A stretch of DNA of 64,000 nucleotides. Origin: Fannyhessea vaginae DSM 15829 (lineage in GTDB: Bacteria > Actinomycetota > Coriobacteriia > Coriobacteriales > Atopobiaceae). How positions within the stretch are numbered: position 1 is the stretch's first letter; each line of letters opens with the position of its first letter. The notes below the pieces were generated by a model, which searched no databases, had not been told where the DNA came from, and saw nothing but the letters and a program-made list of their open reading frames with translations. Where the stretch lies: contig NZ_ACGK02000004.1 of NCBI RefSeq assembly GCF_000159235.2, positions 50,132-114,131 on the forward strand, given 5' to 3'. A program made the translations under genes and the position numbers. Below are positions 19,674 to 29,264 of this stretch, in pieces.

Positions 19674-20411
19674 TTAGATAGTGCGCGGACACTTACTCAG
19701 CGCGGCCTCATCGGCAATTACCACGCAATTATTGTGCAACTGCAAAATAGAGGCAGGACAATTTGGATTGATAGCGCCATAGCACATGTTATATACGGCG
19801 TCGGCTTTATCTTCACCGCTTGCAATAATCAAAATCATACGAGCATACATGATGGTTTGGATACCCATCGTATATGCTTGACGAGGAACATCTTCCTTAT
19901 GCTCAAACAAACGGCTGTTTGCGTTAATGGTACTTTCGGTAAGGTCTACACAATGCGTACCACACGAAAAATGATCGTCGGGCTCATTAAAACCAATGTG
20001 ACCATTGCGACCAATACCCAACAACTGTAAATCGGGATAGCCTGCCTTCTTGACCAGCTCGTCATAAGAGCGGCAGGCGCTTTCGGCGTCTAAATTAGAG
20101 CCGTCGGGAACATGCGTGTTGTTAATATCGATATTGATGTGGTCAAAGAAATTCTTACGCATAAAATAGTGGTAACTTTGCACATCACTATGAGAAAGAC
20201 CACGATATTCATCCAAGTTATACGTAGAAACGCGCGAAAAATCGATGTCGTCCTTTTCATACCATTGTGCCAGCTGATTATAGGTGCCTATAGGAGTGGT
20301 GCCCGTTGCCAAGCCTAAAACACAATTAGGTTTAAGAATGACCTGGGCGGAAATAACATTAGCAGCTTTACGGCTCATATCATTGTAATTGAGCGTACGA
20401 ATAATCTTCAT
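19674..20411 (-). CDS. nagB: Glucosamine-6-phosphate deaminase NagB
   Basis: Converts glucosamine-6P to fructose-6P and ammonia, the last step of amino-sugar catabolism. MKIIRTLNYNDMSRKAA opens the family fold; TYNLDEYRGL and LGIGRNGHIGFNEPD carry the catalytic Asp and active-site loop. Start at 20411 has GGAGG five bases upstream; longer in-frame starts add an unrelated hydrophobic stretch. It completes the route from the MurQ product GlcNAc-6P once NagA, not in this window, has removed acetate. An operator-like palindrome lies upstream. Confidence 0.95.
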   Translation of the reverse strand: MKIIRTLNYNDMSRKAANVISAQVILKPNCVLGLATGTTPIGTYNQLAQWYEKDDIDFSRVSTYNLDEYRGLSHSDVQSYHYFMRKNFFDHINIDINNTHVPDGSNLDAESACRSYDELVKKAGYPDLQLLGIGRNGHIGFNEPDDHFSCGTHCVDLTESTINANSRLFEHKEDVPRQAYTMGIQTIMYARMILIIASGEDKADAVYNMCYGAINPNCPASILQLHNNCVVIADEAALSKCPRTI

Positions 20412-20552
20412 GAGGTCCTCCATAACCAACGCGCAAATCTGACAAGCAACAAAGGTTTTAACAGCAAAGATTGCGAGCGCCAAAGGCTCAGCAAAACGCC
20501 TTGTATATTTTTATTGTCGCGCAAGTAGGCAAAAAATTTAGCAACAATGAGT

Positions 20553-20611
20553 AACTGGTATTAAATTATACAGAAAATCCTTTTTAACTGGTATTTTATT
20601 TAATACCAGTT
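20553..20611. promoter_or_regulatory. Operator-like palindrome upstream of nagB
   Basis: AACTGGTATT (20586-20595) and AATACCAGTT (20602-20611) form a perfect 10-bp inverted repeat with a 6-base spacer, and a second AACTGGTATT lies at 20553-20562. ACTGGT and ACCAGT half-sites resemble operators of GntR/HutC-type amino-sugar regulators (NagR/DasR). It is about 150 bases upstream of nagB and could also act as a hairpin after rdgB. The rest of 20412-20736 shows no gene. Confidence 0.55.
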
Positions 20612-20736
20612 GTGAACGAAAGGCACGTGAGCTGTGAAGATTTCCATAAACACACGCGCGCTTTGATTGCAAAGCACAGCGTGATTGCAGAACGCTCGCA
20701 CTACAATTGCAAAAAGCACGCAGCAGCCGACATAAG

Positions 20737-21381
20737 CTACTGGAGCTTAAGCGCCAAATCTTCGAGCGCACGACGACGATGAGAAATTGCGTTTTTCTCG
20801 TCGGAAGAAAGTTGCGCCATAGACCTATGCGTTGCCTGGGCTGCATCGGGTAAAAAGAGCGGATCATATCCAAAACCTTGCGCGCCAATTTCTTCATGGG
20901 CAATATAGCCCAAGCAATTGCCTTCGCCTCTAAAAATTTGTTCAACCGAAGAGTCGCATTCGCGCTTTATGAGCACAATAGAACAGTGAAAATGCGCGCG
21001 TCTATGAGCATCGTCTACATCTTTTAAGGCTTCCAATAATTTTTTATTATTTGCTTTATCGTTGCCGTGCTCGCCCGCATAACGCGCAGAATAAATACCA
21101 GGTGCACCTGACAGAGCATCTACACATATGCCAGAATCATCGGCAAGCGCATACATACAGCCAACCGAATCAAGGGCATGACGTGCTTTAATAACCGCGT
21201 TATCATAAAAAGTAGCGCCGTCTTCAACAGGATCAGCAAAAGAGCCCAAGTCGTGAAGCGCCACAAAAGAAAACTGCGGAAGGACATGCTTAAGGATTGC
21301 TTCGATCTCGATAACTTTATGGGCATTGCCCGTTGCAACAACAATGGTAGATTTTGGATCAAAGTCAACAACGCTTGCCAT
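20737..21381 (-). CDS. rdgB: XTP/dITP diphosphatase RdgB (HAM1 family)
   Basis: House-cleaning pyrophosphatase that removes non-canonical purine nucleotides (dITP, XTP). VATGNAHKVIEIE near residue 14, FYDNAVIKARHA near 60, ADDSGICVDALSG near 80, GIYSARYAG and the C-terminal GFGYDPLF and SHRRRAL are the family motifs. Length 214 is normal. Downstream of rph on the same strand, the common rph-rdgB order. Confidence 0.95.
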   Translation of the reverse strand: MASVVDFDPKSTIVVATGNAHKVIEIEAILKHVLPQFSFVALHDLGSFADPVEDGATFYDNAVIKARHALDSVGCMYALADDSGICVDALSGAPGIYSARYAGEHGNDKANNKKLLEALKDVDDAHRRAHFHCSIVLIKRECDSSVEQIFRGEGNCLGYIAHEEIGAQGFGYDPLFLPDAAQATHRSMAQLSSDEKNAISHRRRALEDLALKLQ

Positions 21382-21473
21382 ACAAGCTCCTTTGCAACAA
21401 ATTCACAAGGATATATCTTATCCTAACAAAGAATTAACACGGCAGTGAGCTCGCTAAAAATCAGCACAAGCGC

Positions 21474-22292
21474 TTAAAAATTGGTAACCGATTTTTGCAG
21501 TGCAAACAACTTAGTAAGCGCAGGCTCACTTGCGTCAAGCAGTGCATTAAGATCGTGGCGCGAAAGAGTTGCACGCTCACCAGTACCTTGAATTTCAACG
21601 AGTCCACCGTCGTCGCGCATAACAACGTTGAGATCAACATCTGCATTGCTATCTTCGGGATAATCAAGGTCAACCAGCAGTTCCCCATGCACAATGCCCA
21701 TTGAAATTGCAGCAACTTGCCCCGTAAGTGGACAACGGGCAATCTTGTCGGCTTCAACCATCTTACGGCACGCGTCATGCAATGCCACCCACGCGCCCAC
21801 AATTGACGCAGTGCGTGTACCGCCATCTGCCTGCAGCACGTCGCAATCAATAGTTATGGTGTGCTCGCCTAACTTAGAAAAATCAACAACCGAGCGAAGA
21901 CTTCTACCAATCAAACGCTCAATCTCCATCGAACGGCCTTTTCTCCCCTTGTATTCGCGCGGTGTTCTTCGTTTTGCCGAAGCGGGCAACATAGCATATT
22001 CTGCACTCACCCATCCCAGGTGAGATAATTTTCGCCAAGTAGGAAGAGTGTCTTCCACCGTTGCACTACAAAGCACGCGCGTATCTCCGCAGGTAATAAG
22101 GCACGAACCATCGGCATACTTCATAACTTGGCGCTCAAGCGTACAGGGGCGCGCCTCAAAGGCAGATCTTCCATACGAACGCGCGTGTACGCTATTGGAT
22201 TTTTGCGAAATGGTTTGCACGCGCGTTTGATCGCACACCGCCAAGGATTTACCCTCTGGCAATGGTGACGTTAAAGAATCCTTTGTATTCAT
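21474..22292 (-). CDS. rph: Ribonuclease PH
   Basis: Phosphate-dependent 3'-5' exoribonuclease that trims tRNA 3' ends. The family core begins about 35 residues in with RPCTLERQVMKYADGSCLI; SAEYAMLPAS, KGRSMEIERLIGRSLR and DCDVLQADGGTRTASI follow, the last carrying the phosphate-binding and catalytic residues. Total 272 residues. The N-terminal extension is polar and may be partly untranslated if a later start is used, but ATG at 22292 is clear. Confidence 0.94.
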   Translation of the reverse strand: MNTKDSLTSPLPEGKSLAVCDQTRVQTISQKSNSVHARSYGRSAFEARPCTLERQVMKYADGSCLITCGDTRVLCSATVEDTLPTWRKLSHLGWVSAEYAMLPASAKRRTPREYKGRKGRSMEIERLIGRSLRSVVDFSKLGEHTITIDCDVLQADGGTRTASIVGAWVALHDACRKMVEADKIARCPLTGQVAAISMGIVHGELLVDLDYPEDSNADVDLNVVMRDDGGLVEIQGTGERATLSRHDLNALLDASEPALTKLFALQKSVTNF

Positions 22293-22377
22293 ATATACTC
22301 ACTTTAAACTTGGCGTAGAACAGTAGCAACTTTGCATAAAAGCTTATTTTATTTGTATACAACCACTTTTCTATACA

Positions 22378-23127
22378 TTATTTACTGGCTTTTTTGTATT
22401 CATCTAAGAAGTCGCCAAACATCGAGCGACTCTTTTTAATCTGACGGCCTACACTTTTTGCCGCATTGGTATATTCTTGTGAGCTGCTTACCTCATCAAT
22501 TTTGTTATTAACTCGTTGGGCAAGCTTTTTACCTGCATATTTTGCTTCGGCGTATTTTTTACCTGCGTCAGCTGCCAACCCTTTAGAAAGCTCGGTTGAT
22601 ATTCCTTGCGTGTTTACCAGTACGCGCCCTTTTTCGCACGATTCATAACTGCTAAAAGGTATTTTAATGTGTCCAACTAAGCGCGAGGCAATTTTTCCAT
22701 CATCGATAATAAACGCTAAAACAGCTCCCGAACTGGCGTTAAGCGCCACGTCGCTAACATGGCCAATCATCTGCTTGTCCTGCGATACAACATCCATCCC
22801 TTGCCAAATGATACAGCTGTCCCAATCAAGAGCTAAGCGTGAAAGAGCCGATTTTCCTAATTGGCGCATAGACGCATGAATGTGCAGCTCAGAGCCTTGT
22901 AAATGGCACACATCTAGGGGAACAAATATATCTTTACGCTTGAACATCCACAGCATATCTGGTCGTTTAATAAGAAAGCCAACAAGCCTATCACCTGCAG
23001 GCGTAAACAGGGTAAAATGAACTTTACCCAACGGCTTTTTATGTTCAACCGTTACGCCGTTAGATGTTTTTGTGCGTATAATATATGCTTTTTTATTCAC
23101 ACATTGCGAAATTCGTTCTATGCTCAC
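22378..23127 (-). CDS. PRC-barrel domain protein
   Basis: Cytosolic protein of 249 residues. Residues 30-85 and about 105-160 each look like PRC-barrel units; the second (GMDVVSQDKQMIGHVSDVALN) has the typical glycine and strand pattern. The tail after 180 is helical and rich in Lys/Ala. PRC-barrels occur in RNA-processing and adaptor proteins; the exact role is unknown. It precedes a YtxH-like gene on the same strand, suggesting an envelope-stress or housekeeping pair. Confidence 0.7.
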   Translation of the reverse strand: MSIERISQCVNKKAYIIRTKTSNGVTVEHKKPLGKVHFTLFTPAGDRLVGFLIKRPDMLWMFKRKDIFVPLDVCHLQGSELHIHASMRQLGKSALSRLALDWDSCIIWQGMDVVSQDKQMIGHVSDVALNASSGAVLAFIIDDGKIASRLVGHIKIPFSSYESCEKGRVLVNTQGISTELSKGLAADAGKKYAEAKYAGKKLAQRVNNKIDEVSSSQEYTNAAKSVGRQIKKSRSMFGDFLDEYKKASK

Positions 23128-23243
23128 GGCCTCTCACTTTCCCAAAGAAATCTAACAAAGATCATGCGACACAACACATTACATGGATATACAAAAAGCG
23201 TAGCACTATCCATGCTACGCTTTACCATGATATGTGCATATTA

Positions 23244-23642
23244 CTAGGCGTTAGCAGGTTCGGCCGACTCCACAACCTCTATATGAGCGCCTTCACCCTC
23301 GTGATCCACAACCTGATGAACAGCCGCCGTTGAATTTGCAACAGCTTCAGAAAGCGAGTTGCGCAACAAATCCATGCGCTCGCGCGCACGATCTACCTTA
23401 GCGCGAAGCTCGTCGGTAGTTGCGCTAATGGTTGGGCGCATAGCATCAAATTTATCGTTTACTAATGCTGAATTACGCTCATAGGAATCTCTTGCATTAT
23501 CCCATGCATCATTAATTGCATCGGCGGCAAGCGCGCGACTCTCTTTGCCCGAACGAGGAGCCACTAAAATACCTACGGCAACTCCGGCAGCAACACCAAC
23601 AATGCTACCAGCAATAAAACCCAGAGTTCCTTTTGCGCTCAT
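23244..23642 (-). CDS. YtxH family membrane protein
   Basis: Small protein of 132 residues starting MSAKGTLGF at 23642 with AAGGAGG upstream. Residues 6-28 form one glycine-rich membrane segment (GSIVGVAAGVAVGILVAPRSG), the signature of YtxH proteins, followed by a long amphipathic helix (residues 35-110). YtxH relatives in Bacillus are general stress proteins; no enzymatic function is known. Confidence 0.75.
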   Translation of the reverse strand: MSAKGTLGFIAGSIVGVAAGVAVGILVAPRSGKESRALAADAINDAWDNARDSYERNSALVNDKFDAMRPTISATTDELRAKVDRARERMDLLRNSLSEAVANSTAAVHQVVDHEGEGAHIEVVESAEPANA

Positions 23643-23855
23643 ATTTCCTCCTTGAAAGCCGAATATACAGTTATATTCAGGTTCATATGTAACGTAATAA
23701 TCTCTCGCGATATTAGTGTAGCGCACTCATGGCAAAGTTGAAACATAAAAGTGCTTTTTCGTGCGTAAAAACCATGAGTACCGCCACGTATTTAGTTATA
23801 AATTAGCTGATACGGTACTTGTCAGCGCATGTAAAACACTTTTGGCACTCTATGC

Positions 23856-25865
23856 CTATTCTAGCTCAAACGCACCAGTATACAGTTGATAATATACTCC
23901 CTTAGCTAAAAGTAACTCGTCATGAGATCCGCGCTCAACGATACGGCCGTGATCCAATACCACAATTTCATCCGCATTTCTCACGGTAGATAATCTATGT
24001 GCAATAACAAAGGTCGTACGACCCCGCATAAGTGCGTCCATACCCTTTTGAACCAATTCTTCGGTATGAGTATCAATAGAACTTGTTGCTTCATCCAAAA
24101 TCATTACGGGAGGATTTGCTACTGCGGCGCGCGCGATAGCAAGCAACTGTCGCTGTCCTTGGCTTAAATTAGAACCGTTGTCAGTAATGCGTGTTTCATA
24201 GCCATCAGGCAGACGTTCTATAAAGGTATCAGCACCACTTAAATGAGCCGCCTGCATGCACTCTTCGTCGCTCGCGTCAAGACGCCCATACCTAATATTG
24301 TCTATAACTGTTCCTGTAAACAAATTTACATCTTGAAGTACGATGCCTAAAGATTTTCTAAGATCACGCTTTTTTATCTTGGTAAGGTTAATACCATCGT
24401 AATGTATTTTCCCATCTGCAACCTCATAAAACCTATTGAGCAGGTTGGTGATGGTTGTTTTGCCAGCACCCGTAGCACCCACCAAAGCAATTTTATACCC
24501 AGGTTGTGCATGAATGGAAATATCATGCAAAATGAGTCTATTGGGTTCATAAGCAAAATCGAGGTTTTTCAGCAAAACGTCGCCACGTAAAGGCGTATAG
24601 GTAACTTCTTGGCTTGCGGTATGAGGATGTTTCCATGCCCAAAGGTTTGTACACGTATCAACTTCGTGCACGCAAGATTGCCCCTTAGCGTCACACGCTT
24701 TTTCTACGTTAACCAATGTTACATAGCCTTCGTCTTGTTCGGGCAACTCATCAAGCAAGTGAAAAATACGAGATACTCCCGCAAAACCCATCACAATCGA
24801 ATTGATTTGATGCGATATTTGCGCTATTTGCCCCACAAATTGCTTAGTGATGTTCAAAAACGGTATGACCACCGCCAGTGAGAGCGCCATGCCCGAAAGA
24901 CTTACATTGGGTAGGTTATACAGCAGGCATATACCCCCTGCAAGCGCTACCATTACATACGCCAAATTTCCAATATTAAAAATAAGTGGTGGAAGCATAT
25001 TTGCAGTTAAATTTGCTTTATGTGAAACTACAAATAACTTTTCGTTTGCTTGGTCAAACGCCTCAAGACTTTGTGCTTCATGGGTAAATACCTTGATTTC
25101 CTTAAGGCCGTTCATGTACTCTTGTGCAAAACCCTCTACATTACCTGTTTCGTTTTGTTGAGCAAGAAAATACCCCGCGCTCTTTTTGCCAACTATTTTT
25201 GTGACCGCAGCGGTGCAAGCGACGCCAAGAATTACCACTACCATCAATGACGCACTGTAATACAGCATAACCGCAGTTAAAGTTACCATAGTAACCAGCG
25301 TCATGGCAACGTTGGGCAGGCTTTGCGAAAGCATTTGTCTAAGCGCGTCCACATCATTGGTGTACATAGACATAATGTCACCATGAGAGCGTTTATCAAA
25401 ATACGAAAGTGGCAAAGAGTCCATGTGCGAAAACATGAGCTTCCTAAGCTTATTGATGGTTGATTCGGTAAATACCGCGCAAAGTTGAGTACCAATAGTA
25501 GTAGACGCAAGAGCACACACATATACACATATCAACGCGATAATACTAGAACTTATATAAGGAATTGCCGCGTGCCAATCACCCGACTGCCAATATTTGG
25601 CTATGACAGCTAAAATTTGCTGCATAAAGATAGGAGGAAGCGCAGAAATAACCGCACTGGTAAGTATGGTTAGTAGTATGCCTATAAACATATAGGGATA
25701 AAAATGAAATATCATAGACATGAGGCGCATAAAATTTGTGGTAAAAAGCATTAAATCTTTTTTATCATCTTCTGAATTCTTACGCTCATTTGAGGACAAT
25801 ATGCCTTTGTGCGAAGTGCGTTCAAGCTGCTCGGCGTCGTGCTTTTCATATGTTTGGTTATGCAT
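23856..25865 (-). CDS. Multidrug-type ABC exporter subunit (consensus ATP site)
   Basis: Half-transporter with a polar N-terminal arm of about 40 residues, six membrane segments (about 45-330) and an ATPase domain (about 420-660). Walker A is GATGAGKTT, the signature LSQGQRQLL and Walker B ILDEATSSID with the catalytic Glu present. MHNQTYEK at 25865 is taken as start: it has GGAGGCG upstream and overlaps the stop of the partner gene by eight bases. The pair resembles heterodimeric exporters such as TM287/288 or LmrCD, in which this subunit carries the residues for hydrolysis. Confidence 0.88.
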   Translation of the reverse strand: MHNQTYEKHDAEQLERTSHKGILSSNERKNSEDDKKDLMLFTTNFMRLMSMIFHFYPYMFIGILLTILTSAVISALPPIFMQQILAVIAKYWQSGDWHAAIPYISSSIIALICVYVCALASTTIGTQLCAVFTESTINKLRKLMFSHMDSLPLSYFDKRSHGDIMSMYTNDVDALRQMLSQSLPNVAMTLVTMVTLTAVMLYYSASLMVVVILGVACTAAVTKIVGKKSAGYFLAQQNETGNVEGFAQEYMNGLKEIKVFTHEAQSLEAFDQANEKLFVVSHKANLTANMLPPLIFNIGNLAYVMVALAGGICLLYNLPNVSLSGMALSLAVVIPFLNITKQFVGQIAQISHQINSIVMGFAGVSRIFHLLDELPEQDEGYVTLVNVEKACDAKGQSCVHEVDTCTNLWAWKHPHTASQEVTYTPLRGDVLLKNLDFAYEPNRLILHDISIHAQPGYKIALVGATGAGKTTITNLLNRFYEVADGKIHYDGINLTKIKKRDLRKSLGIVLQDVNLFTGTVIDNIRYGRLDASDEECMQAAHLSGADTFIERLPDGYETRITDNGSNLSQGQRQLLAIARAAVANPPVMILDEATSSIDTHTEELVQKGMDALMRGRTTFVIAHRLSTVRNADEIVVLDHGRIVERGSHDELLLAKGVYYQLYTGAFELE

Positions 25866-27660
25866 TATTGATCGCCTCCTCATAAGATTCATGCGTTTGT
25901 GATAGGTGCGTTTCGCGATAAAATTCGCATTCATGCATAAGGGTATTATGCGTACCAACTGCTAAAATCTCGCCCTTTTCCATTACAATAATTTTGTCAG
26001 CACCGCGCAAAGACGACGTGCGTTGTGCAATGATAATTTTTGTAGTAGCTGGCAACAAGCGCGCAAGCTCGGCTCGAATGTGTGCATCGGTTTTAGTATC
26101 AACAGCACTAGTTGAGTCATCAAAAATCAAGATTTTTGGACGTTTAATAAGAGCGCGCGCAATTGACAAACGCTGCTTTTGACCTCCAGAAAAATTAGAG
26201 CCGCCTTGTTCAACAAAAGATTCAAGACCGTGCGGAAGCGTTTGGATAAATTCATCAGCACAAGACGCTTTACAAGCCGACATAATTTCTTGGTCATCTG
26301 CCAAAGGATTACCCCAGCGCAAATTATCTTTAATAGTGCTTCTAAAAAGCAAACTTTTTTGCAAAACGTATCCAATGTTTTTACGCAAAGACGCTATATC
26401 GTATTCACGAACATTATGACCGCCTACCAGCACTTCTCCTTCGGTCGCGTCATACATACGCGCAATAAGTTGAATGAGCGTAGTTTTTGCAGATCCAGTC
26501 ATGCCCAAAATGCCTACCGTTTCGCCTGAATGTATGTCTACCGAAACATTTTTGAGCGCCCTATGCTGCGAAGTAGGCGTATATCTAAATGAAACATTAC
26601 GAAAAGAAATAGATCCATCAGGCACGTGCATTATTGGAGTAGGCGGATTTGTAATGTTATTCTGCTGTTGAAGAACCTCACAAATACGCAAAGCGCTTTC
26701 TTCGGATATTACGATTGCAATAAACACAAACGAAAGCATAAGAAAACCAATAAGAATTTGAAAGCCATAGGTAATAAGCGCTGAAAGCTGACCTATATCA
26801 AGGTTGGTGCCTCGTGTTGAAATAATTGCATAGCTACCAAAAAATAGCACAAGCGTAAACATTGTATAACTTGCCATGCTCATAAGAGGAGCATTTAGTG
26901 ACATTAATCGCGCGCCTTGTGTATAATCACAAAAGAGATCATCAGCTGCAGAGGAGAATTTTTTTGCCTCGTGATCCTCGCGCGTAAAGCTCTTTACCAC
27001 ACGAATACCTAAAATATTTTCTTCGATAATTTGATTAAGGCGGTCATACTTAGGAAACACACGGCGAAAAATGCGCACGCCAAAGTATATAACTACAGCG
27101 AGCCCTACACACATAATAAGCGATGTTCCCAGGTAAACCCAAGCGCTCCAGCCAACCATTAAAACAGAGGCAACCAAAGCAGCGCAAATAACTATAGGTG
27201 CCCTAATTGCAATCGTTAAAATCTGAATACCTGCAAACTGCACATTCATAACATCTGTCGTAAGACGAGTTACTAAACTGGAAGACGAGAATTTATCAAT
27301 AATAGAAAATGAAAAATGAAGCGTACTCTTAAAAATATCGTGGCGTAAATTTTTTGCCAAACCACACGCTGCATATGAGCTTGTGTAACCTGCTAACATG
27401 CCAAAAGCAAGTGACACCAGAGAAATACAGGCCAATATACCTCCCATATACATAATGGTTTGAAGATTTGTTCCCTGTTTAATAGTATCGATAAGAAATG
27501 CCGTATAAAACGGAATAGAACATTCAAAAGCCACCTGTGCTACTACAAAAAGCGGCGTTAACAACGCAGGGACCGTGTATTCTCGCATGCTTTTAGTTAA
27601 AATTGAAACAATTTGAGTATTTGAATAAGATAATTCAGTATTTTTTGCTGATGTAGTCAT
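25858..27660 (-). CDS. Multidrug-type ABC exporter subunit (degenerate ATP site)
   Basis: Partner of the previous gene, 600 residues: six membrane segments (30-310) and an ATPase domain (340-580). Walker A reads GMTGSAKTT with Ala where Gly is usual, and Walker B reads IFDDSTSAVD with Asp in place of the catalytic Glu. The signature FSGGQKQRL is normal. This asymmetry is typical of one subunit in heterodimeric exporters. First gene of the two-gene operon. Confidence 0.88.
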   Translation of the reverse strand: MTTSAKNTELSYSNTQIVSILTKSMREYTVPALLTPLFVVAQVAFECSIPFYTAFLIDTIKQGTNLQTIMYMGGILACISLVSLAFGMLAGYTSSYAACGLAKNLRHDIFKSTLHFSFSIIDKFSSSSLVTRLTTDVMNVQFAGIQILTIAIRAPIVICAALVASVLMVGWSAWVYLGTSLIMCVGLAVVIYFGVRIFRRVFPKYDRLNQIIEENILGIRVVKSFTREDHEAKKFSSAADDLFCDYTQGARLMSLNAPLMSMASYTMFTLVLFFGSYAIISTRGTNLDIGQLSALITYGFQILIGFLMLSFVFIAIVISEESALRICEVLQQQNNITNPPTPIMHVPDGSISFRNVSFRYTPTSQHRALKNVSVDIHSGETVGILGMTGSAKTTLIQLIARMYDATEGEVLVGGHNVREYDIASLRKNIGYVLQKSLLFRSTIKDNLRWGNPLADDQEIMSACKASCADEFIQTLPHGLESFVEQGGSNFSGGQKQRLSIARALIKRPKILIFDDSTSAVDTKTDAHIRAELARLLPATTKIIIAQRTSSLRGADKIIVMEKGEILAVGTHNTLMHECEFYRETHLSQTHESYEEAINNA

Positions 27661-28071
27661 AAACCTCCCCTTTTTTATTTCAGAACATATTTGTTATGTG
27701 TTTGTAATTATTGAGAAAAATCTAAATATATTGGCTGAACGAATATGCACAGCTTCGCGCAAGTACGTCGATCCAATACGTATAATACAAATAAATGATT
27801 ATAAAAAGTATTTCCCTCACACAATAATATGTGTGTAATTACGTATATAAATATCTTAACCAAAAATTTTAGTGAATAACACTAAACTATGCTTTTGCAT
27901 AAAAAAGTCAGGATACAAAGAGCTCGGCGTCTATGGCGCGGCGTGTGCAAACACTAACTTGGCAGCCATAAACAAGAGTTTACCGCTACGTTATGCATTT
28001 TGCGCTACGCATACGCACTGCAGACGATGAACAAAATTGTGTGTATGTAAGCCGTGTTGCTATGTAACTGT
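27661..28071. other. Gene-free intergenic region
   Basis: About 410 bases, A-T-rich at 27680-27900 and more mixed afterwards. It should hold the promoter for the ABC exporter pair on the minus strand and the end of the neighbouring gene. No open frame, RNA gene or strong hairpin was recognised. Confidence 0.4.
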
Positions 28072-29109
28072 TTAACGTATTCTTCTAGAACGAGGCAGCT
28101 TCATAGTACCGTCTAAGTCAGCGCGTTTTGAGTTGCTTTTATTTTGACGAGACGTTTTCTTATCTGCAGGTGCGTCTTCTGTGCTTGTAGTACGAGAAGT
28201 TTCTTGTGGCACAGGTGCTGGTTTTGGTTCTATAGGCAACTCATCAGAAGCTTCGGCATCAGAATTTGTAGCAGACGACGCTGTATCAACAGACTCTGTA
28301 TCAACAGATTCTGTATCAGCAGGAGTTTTTGCAGCTGGTTCGGCGTCTGCACTCTCTGCACTTTCTACCTCATCATCAGCGTTTTCAACCACTGATACGT
28401 CGTGAGCATTCTCAGACTGAGTGTCCGCGACATCTGGGTTATCTTTGGTATCGCCGTTGTGATCTGCAACGTCGCTTATCTCGGCATTATCACAAGCTAC
28501 GTCGTCGCTTGCCTCAGCATTGTCACAAGCCTCAGCGTCGCTCTTACCTTCTGCATTGTCACAAGCAGTAGCGCTGTCCTCAACAGATGTACGCGCTTCA
28601 GGTGGCAGTTCAAGTTCGGAAGGCAGAGAATCTATAAGTGCACACAGACCCGAAACGATAGCCTCAACATTTGGCTTAGTACCACGGGCACCACCAAAAG
28701 CCCAATTCATAATCCAAATCGCGCTCGAAAAGGCCGCAGTTACCAAAACATCATCATTGCATATAAATTCAAGCGTGTACGTGCGCGCATCCTCCCGAGC
28801 GATAAAGGTTTTACCTGCACTGATATCGCCCGCAAGATTGGTTTGTGCCAAAAGCTCAACGCACACATGTTCAAGAAGGTGCGCAAGCTCGGTATTTCCC
28901 ATAACATCTTTGAACGTGTCAGACGCATCGCCCATGCAAACATGGTTAATAATAGCTGGGAACAGATTGTAAATGCGCGTAGTTGCTTCAAGATCATCGC
29001 ACGTCATAAGAGGCGCTTTGGAGCTAAGCTCAATGGTAGCTACAAACTTTTTTGCGTCTATGGCTACTTTCTTAAGAGAAATAACAGATGACTGATAAGA
29101 GCTTTTCAT
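28072..29109 (-). CDS. Orphan protein with cyanophycin-synthetase-like N-terminal domain and acidic tail
   Basis: From MKSSYQSS at 29109 (345 residues). Residues 1-165 resemble the substrate-binding N-terminal domain of cyanophycin synthetase (ELAHLLEHVCVELLAQTNL, then DARTYTLEFICND). The ATP-grasp and Mur-ligase parts of that enzyme are missing. From about 175 the chain is a low-complexity acidic region (repeated CDNAE and DTESVDTES units), ending in a basic patch KLPRSRRIR. Probably cytosolic; function unknown. Peptide or amino-acid polymer binding is only a guess from the domain. Confidence 0.6.
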   Translation of the reverse strand: MKSSYQSSVISLKKVAIDAKKFVATIELSSKAPLMTCDDLEATTRIYNLFPAIINHVCMGDASDTFKDVMGNTELAHLLEHVCVELLAQTNLAGDISAGKTFIAREDARTYTLEFICNDDVLVTAAFSSAIWIMNWAFGGARGTKPNVEAIVSGLCALIDSLPSELELPPEARTSVEDSATACDNAEGKSDAEACDNAEASDDVACDNAEISDVADHNGDTKDNPDVADTQSENAHDVSVVENADDEVESAESADAEPAAKTPADTESVDTESVDTASSATNSDAEASDELPIEPKPAPVPQETSRTTSTEDAPADKKTSRQNKSNSKRADLDGTMKLPRSRRIR

Positions 29110-29264
29110 GGTAGTCCTTTCACCAAAGCACAGCACCTATGCACAAACAAGACACGCGCAAACCAATGCATAATTGCATATAAGCATAACACACACACTT
29201 AAAAACGGCGCTGAATTTTATAAGTTCTGCGTGAGAGCGCAAAAGAGGTCTTAACAAAAACAAA

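Noticed and set aside
28402..29091. 229-codon plus-strand ORF and other long frames opposite the acidic-tail gene
   Set aside because: They are antisense to a low-complexity GC-skewed gene, have no SD and no recognisable domains.
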